Part shown: piece by piece, positions 61,803 to 64,000 of the stretch
How positions within the stretch are numbered: the first letter of the stretch is position 1
Layout of the letters: every line of letters begins with the position of its first letter
DNA from: Streptomyces sp. NBC_01231
GTDB taxonomy: Bacteria; Actinomycetota; Actinomycetes; Streptomycetales; Streptomycetaceae
Assembly: GCA_035999765.1 (NCBI GenBank)
Contig: CP108521.1
Coordinates: forward strand, 10,478,001 to 10,542,000
DNA: 64,000 nt
Direction: 5' to 3'
The notes under the pieces: model-generated
Told to the model about the DNA's origin: nothing
Databases searched by the model: none
Seen by the model: the letters and a program-made list of their open reading frames with translations, nothing else
Made by a program: the position numbers and the translations under genes

Positions 61803-62858
61803 ATGCTGGCCGCCAGGCTGTACGGAGCCAAGGATCTGCGGATCGAGGAGATGCCCGAGCCCGAGCCGGGACCGGGCGAGGTGAAGATCCGCGTGACGTA
61901 CGCGGGGATCTGCGGCACCGATGTGCACGAGTACTTCGAGACGCCGCGGGCCACGCATGTGCCCAACCCGCTCACCGGTGCCACCCTCCCGCAGACCCTG
62001 GGGCACGAGTTCGCCGGGACCGTGGTGACCTGCGGAGAAGGGGTCGACCGGGTCGCGCCCGGCGCCCGGGTATGCGTACGGCCGATCCGCACCTGCGGGG
62101 CGTGTCCGCGCTGCACGTCGGGGCTGTCCCACCTGTGCACGGCCCTGGCGGCGATCGGTGTGACCGCCCCGGGCGGCGGCCTCGCCCAGTACGTGGTTGT
62201 GCCGGCCGACTCGGTGCATCGGCTGCCCGACGGTGTCCCGCTGGAGCAGGGCGCCCTGGTGGAGCCGATGGCGGTGGCCCTGAACGCGGTGGAGCGGGCC
62301 CGCGCGCCCCGCGGTGGCAGCGCGCTGGTGACGGGCGCGGGCGCGGTCGGGATGGGCGCGTTGTTCGCGTTCAAGGCGCACGGTGTCGAGGACGTGCTGA
62401 TGGTGGAGCCCTCGCCGTCACGCCGTGCGGCGGCCGAACGGCACGGGGCCCGGGTGCTCGACCCCGGCGCCGTCGACGTGGCCGAGGAGGTCATGGCCTT
62501 CACCAAGGGCCGTGGCGTGGACGCCGCCGTCGAATGCTCGGGCCGGGCCGATGCGCTGAACGCCGCGATCCGCTCGCTGGCCGCCCAGGCGCCGGTGGTG
62601 ATGGTGGCCCTGTACTCCGGCCCGGTGGCCATCGACGCGTCCGTGGTGCGCCTGGCCGAGCTCGCCCTGCTCGGCTGTGAGGCCTACCCGGACGGGGTCT
62701 TCGAGCGGGTCATCGAGCACATGGCGAGCGGTCACTACCCGACGGACGGCTGGCTCGACCACATCCCCCTCCACGACACCCTCGCCGGGCTCCACGACGT
62801 CCGGGACGGGCGACGGCTCAAGGTCCTCGTGGACATTCCGGGCGCCGGCGGGGGTTGA
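61803..62858 (+). CDS. Zinc-dependent dehydrogenase (butanediol/threonine dehydrogenase type)
   Basis: A 351-residue medium-chain dehydrogenase: catalytic zinc region ICGTDVHEYF and LGHEFAGTV, structural zinc CGACPRCTSGLSHLC, NAD motif VTGAGAVGMGALFAF. The insertion ATHVPNPLTGATLP after the first zinc ligand is typical of the (R,R)-butanediol dehydrogenase branch acting on secondary alcohols. GAGGAGG precedes ATG 61803. It has its own operator copy. Confidence 0.9.
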   Translation: MLAARLYGAKDLRIEEMPEPEPGPGEVKIRVTYAGICGTDVHEYFETPRATHVPNPLTGATLPQTLGHEFAGTVVTCGEGVDRVAPGARVCVRPIRTCGACPRCTSGLSHLCTALAAIGVTAPGGGLAQYVVVPADSVHRLPDGVPLEQGALVEPMAVALNAVERARAPRGGSALVTGAGAVGMGALFAFKAHGVEDVLMVEPSPSRRAAAERHGARVLDPGAVDVAEEVMAFTKGRGVDAAVECSGRADALNAAIRSLAAQAPVVMVALYSGPVAIDASVVRLAELALLGCEAYPDGVFERVIEHMASGHYPTDGWLDHIPLHDTLAGLHDVRDGRRLKVLVDIPGAGGG

Positions 62859-62905
62859 GCCGGGCGGACCGGCGGACGTCCGCCGGGGCAATCTCGGCAA
62901 GGGGG

Positions 62906-62934
62906 TTGACAGTGGATCAACACCTCCGCAGACT
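62906..62934 (+). promoter_or_regulatory. Promoter candidate of the enoyl-CoA hydratase operon
   Basis: TTGACA (62906-62911) is a consensus -35 box. CAGACT (62929-62934) is a poor -10 box at 17 bases. The operator copy directly downstream would cover the transcription start. Confidence 0.4.
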
Positions 62935-62938
62935 CGTA

Positions 62939-62958
62939 GTGAATTCAGTTCAGTTTGG
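62939..62958. promoter_or_regulatory. AGTTCAG operator, copy 5
   Basis: GTGAATTCAGTTCAGTTTGG sits just before the ribosome site of the enoyl-CoA hydratase gene and just after a TTGACA box, a position suited to repression. Confidence 0.7.
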
Positions 62959-62968
62959 AGGATCTGAG

Positions 62969-63757
62969 ATGGCAGTGGAAGACGAAATCCAGTTCGAGCG
63001 TGACGGTCATGTCGCCCGCGTCTGGCTGAACCGACCGTGGAAGAAGAACTGCGTCACGGTGCCGATCCTGGACCGGCTCGACGAGATCATCACCGAGGTC
63101 GACGAGGACCCCGAGCTGCGAGTCCTGGTGTTCCGCGGTCGTGGGGGCACGTTCTGCTCGGGGTTCGACCTCGACAGCCTCAAGGCGGACTTCGTCGGCA
63201 AGTCGACCGCCATCGAGGTCGCGGTGAAGTCCGCGAAGGTGTGCGACCGCCTCTACTCGATGAAGACCCCCTCCGTCGCGGTCCTGGAGGGCTACGTCAC
63301 CGCGGGCGGCTTCGAGATCATGATCTCCTGCGACTTCGCCATCTCCGTGGACGACGCCAAGATCGGCGACTTCCACATCCGCCGCTCGCTGTTCGGCGGC
63401 GCGGGCCCGATCTACCGCGTGCCGCGCATGATCGGCATCCGCAAGACCAAGGAGCTGATGCTCACCGGCAAGCTCCTGTCCGGCATCGAGGCCGCCGAGT
63501 TCGGCCTGATCAACAAGTCCGCCCCGGCCGACAAACTGGACGAGACGGTCGAGGACTTCATCGGTGACCTCACCGACAAGAGCCCGTTCACGATGTGGCT
63601 CACCAAGATGACCATCGACCGCAGCCTGGACGCCGACACCCAGTCGCTGATGGTGATGGAGCACCTCGCCGTGGGCGTGGCGCTCAACTCCGAGGACGCC
63701 AGTGAGGGTGTCTCGGCGTTCCTGGAGAAGCGCGAGCCCAAGTGGCAGGGGCGCTGA
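62969..63757 (+). CDS. Enoyl-CoA hydratase/isomerase (crotonase family)
   Basis: A 262-residue crotonase-fold protein. The oxyanion-hole segments are FRGRGGTFCSGFDLDSLKAD and EGYVTAGGFEIMISCDFAIS. KIGDFHIRRSLFGGAGPIYR replaces the usual active-site Glu region, so it may be an isomerase or ring-opening hydrolase instead of a hydratase. GGAGG precedes ATG 62969. It leads a unit with the DUF35 gene five bases downstream. Confidence 0.88.
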   Translation: MAVEDEIQFERDGHVARVWLNRPWKKNCVTVPILDRLDEIITEVDEDPELRVLVFRGRGGTFCSGFDLDSLKADFVGKSTAIEVAVKSAKVCDRLYSMKTPSVAVLEGYVTAGGFEIMISCDFAISVDDAKIGDFHIRRSLFGGAGPIYRVPRMIGIRKTKELMLTGKLLSGIEAAEFGLINKSAPADKLDETVEDFIGDLTDKSPFTMWLTKMTIDRSLDADTQSLMVMEHLAVGVALNSEDASEGVSAFLEKREPKWQGR

Positions 63758-63762
63758 TCAGC

Positions 63763-64000
63763 ATGACCACGGATCCGCGCAGTCCGGCGACCGCACTCCA
63801 GGGCTCACGCTGCTCCGGCTGCTCGGTGTCGGTCTACCCCGCGGACGACGCGTGTCCGCGCTGCGGAGGGCCGGCCGACCCGGCGGCCCTGTCCGGCGCG
63901 GGCACCCTGTGGACCTGGACGGTGCAGCGCTACGCACCCAAGTCACCGCCGTACCAGGCCCCACCGGGCGGCTTCGTACCGTTCGCGCTCGGCTACGTAG
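63763..64000 (+). CDS. DUF35 zinc-ribbon OB-fold protein, 3' end outside window
   Basis: The first 79 codons are visible. A zinc ribbon (SRCSGCSV ... ACPRCGG) leads into the start of the acyl-CoA-associated OB fold (GTLWTWTVQRYAPKSPPYQ, GGFVPFALGYV). DUF35 proteins bind acyl-CoA beside thiolase-like enzymes or form MaoC-type hydratases, as in sterol side-chain degradation. The gene lies five bases after the enoyl-CoA hydratase; a thiolase gene is expected further right. Confidence 0.88.
   Translation, partial: MTTDPRSPATALQGSRCSGCSVSVYPADDACPRCGGPADPAALSGAGTLWTWTVQRYAPKSPPYQAPPGGFVPFALGYV

Overview
The window looks like chromosomal DNA of a Streptomyces or close relative. It is strongly GC-rich, has many GTG starts, and tightly packed operons with GTGA/ATGA overlaps. 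It also carries a remnant of a mycothiol-dependent enzyme, a type III polyketide synthase and a SpoIIE/RsbW-type phosphatase. Many pseudogenes and transposase scraps between about 9 and 35 kb suggest an accessory or chromosome-arm region. This assignment is inferred from composition and gene content.

Layout. 0-6.4 kb: the tail of a membrane Ser/Thr kinase, a MacB/FtsX-like ABC exporter and a NarL-type two-component system. 6.4-18 kb: a mosaic holding an MFS exporter with a perfect CIRCE heat-shock operator upstream, a small secreted protein, transposase scraps, a secreted TNT-family NADase with a probable immunity partner, an azoreductase, a DHA2 exporter, broken aldo/keto and quinone reductase genes and a MerR regulator. 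18-27 kb: a type III PKS, a PAS-GAF-PP2C-HATPase phosphatase, then a CYP199-like cytochrome P450 with its reductase beside decayed genes for mycothiol-dependent formaldehyde dehydrogenase and an MBL-fold hydrolase. 27-35.5 kb: a graveyard (IS256 and IS3 scraps, a GH92 mannosidase split from its discoidin domain by an in-frame TGA, broken BtrH-like, MerR and LuxR-type genes) around an intact SDR/TetR pair with clear palindromic operators.

35.7-43.7 kb: a keto-deoxyglucarate dehydratase and 2-hydroxyacid dehydrogenase operon diverging from a five-gene family-5 (Dpp/Opp-type) ABC importer. 43.7-64 kb: a large catabolic island. It has a sugar-type ABC importer operon containing a GMC oxidoreductase, two zinc alcohol dehydrogenases, an SDR, a Liv-type importer in which the second permease and both ATPases are one polypeptide, an FAD oxidoreductase, an aldehyde dehydrogenase, an acyl-CoA dehydrogenase, a dienoyl-CoA-reductase-like flavoenzyme, an enoyl-CoA hydratase and a DUF35 protein running off the window.

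Five copies of one motif (core AGTTCAG) precede the transcription units of this island, which suggests one regulon that imports a substrate, oxidises its alcohol groups and degrades it by CoA-linked steps. The regulator and the substrate are not visible here.
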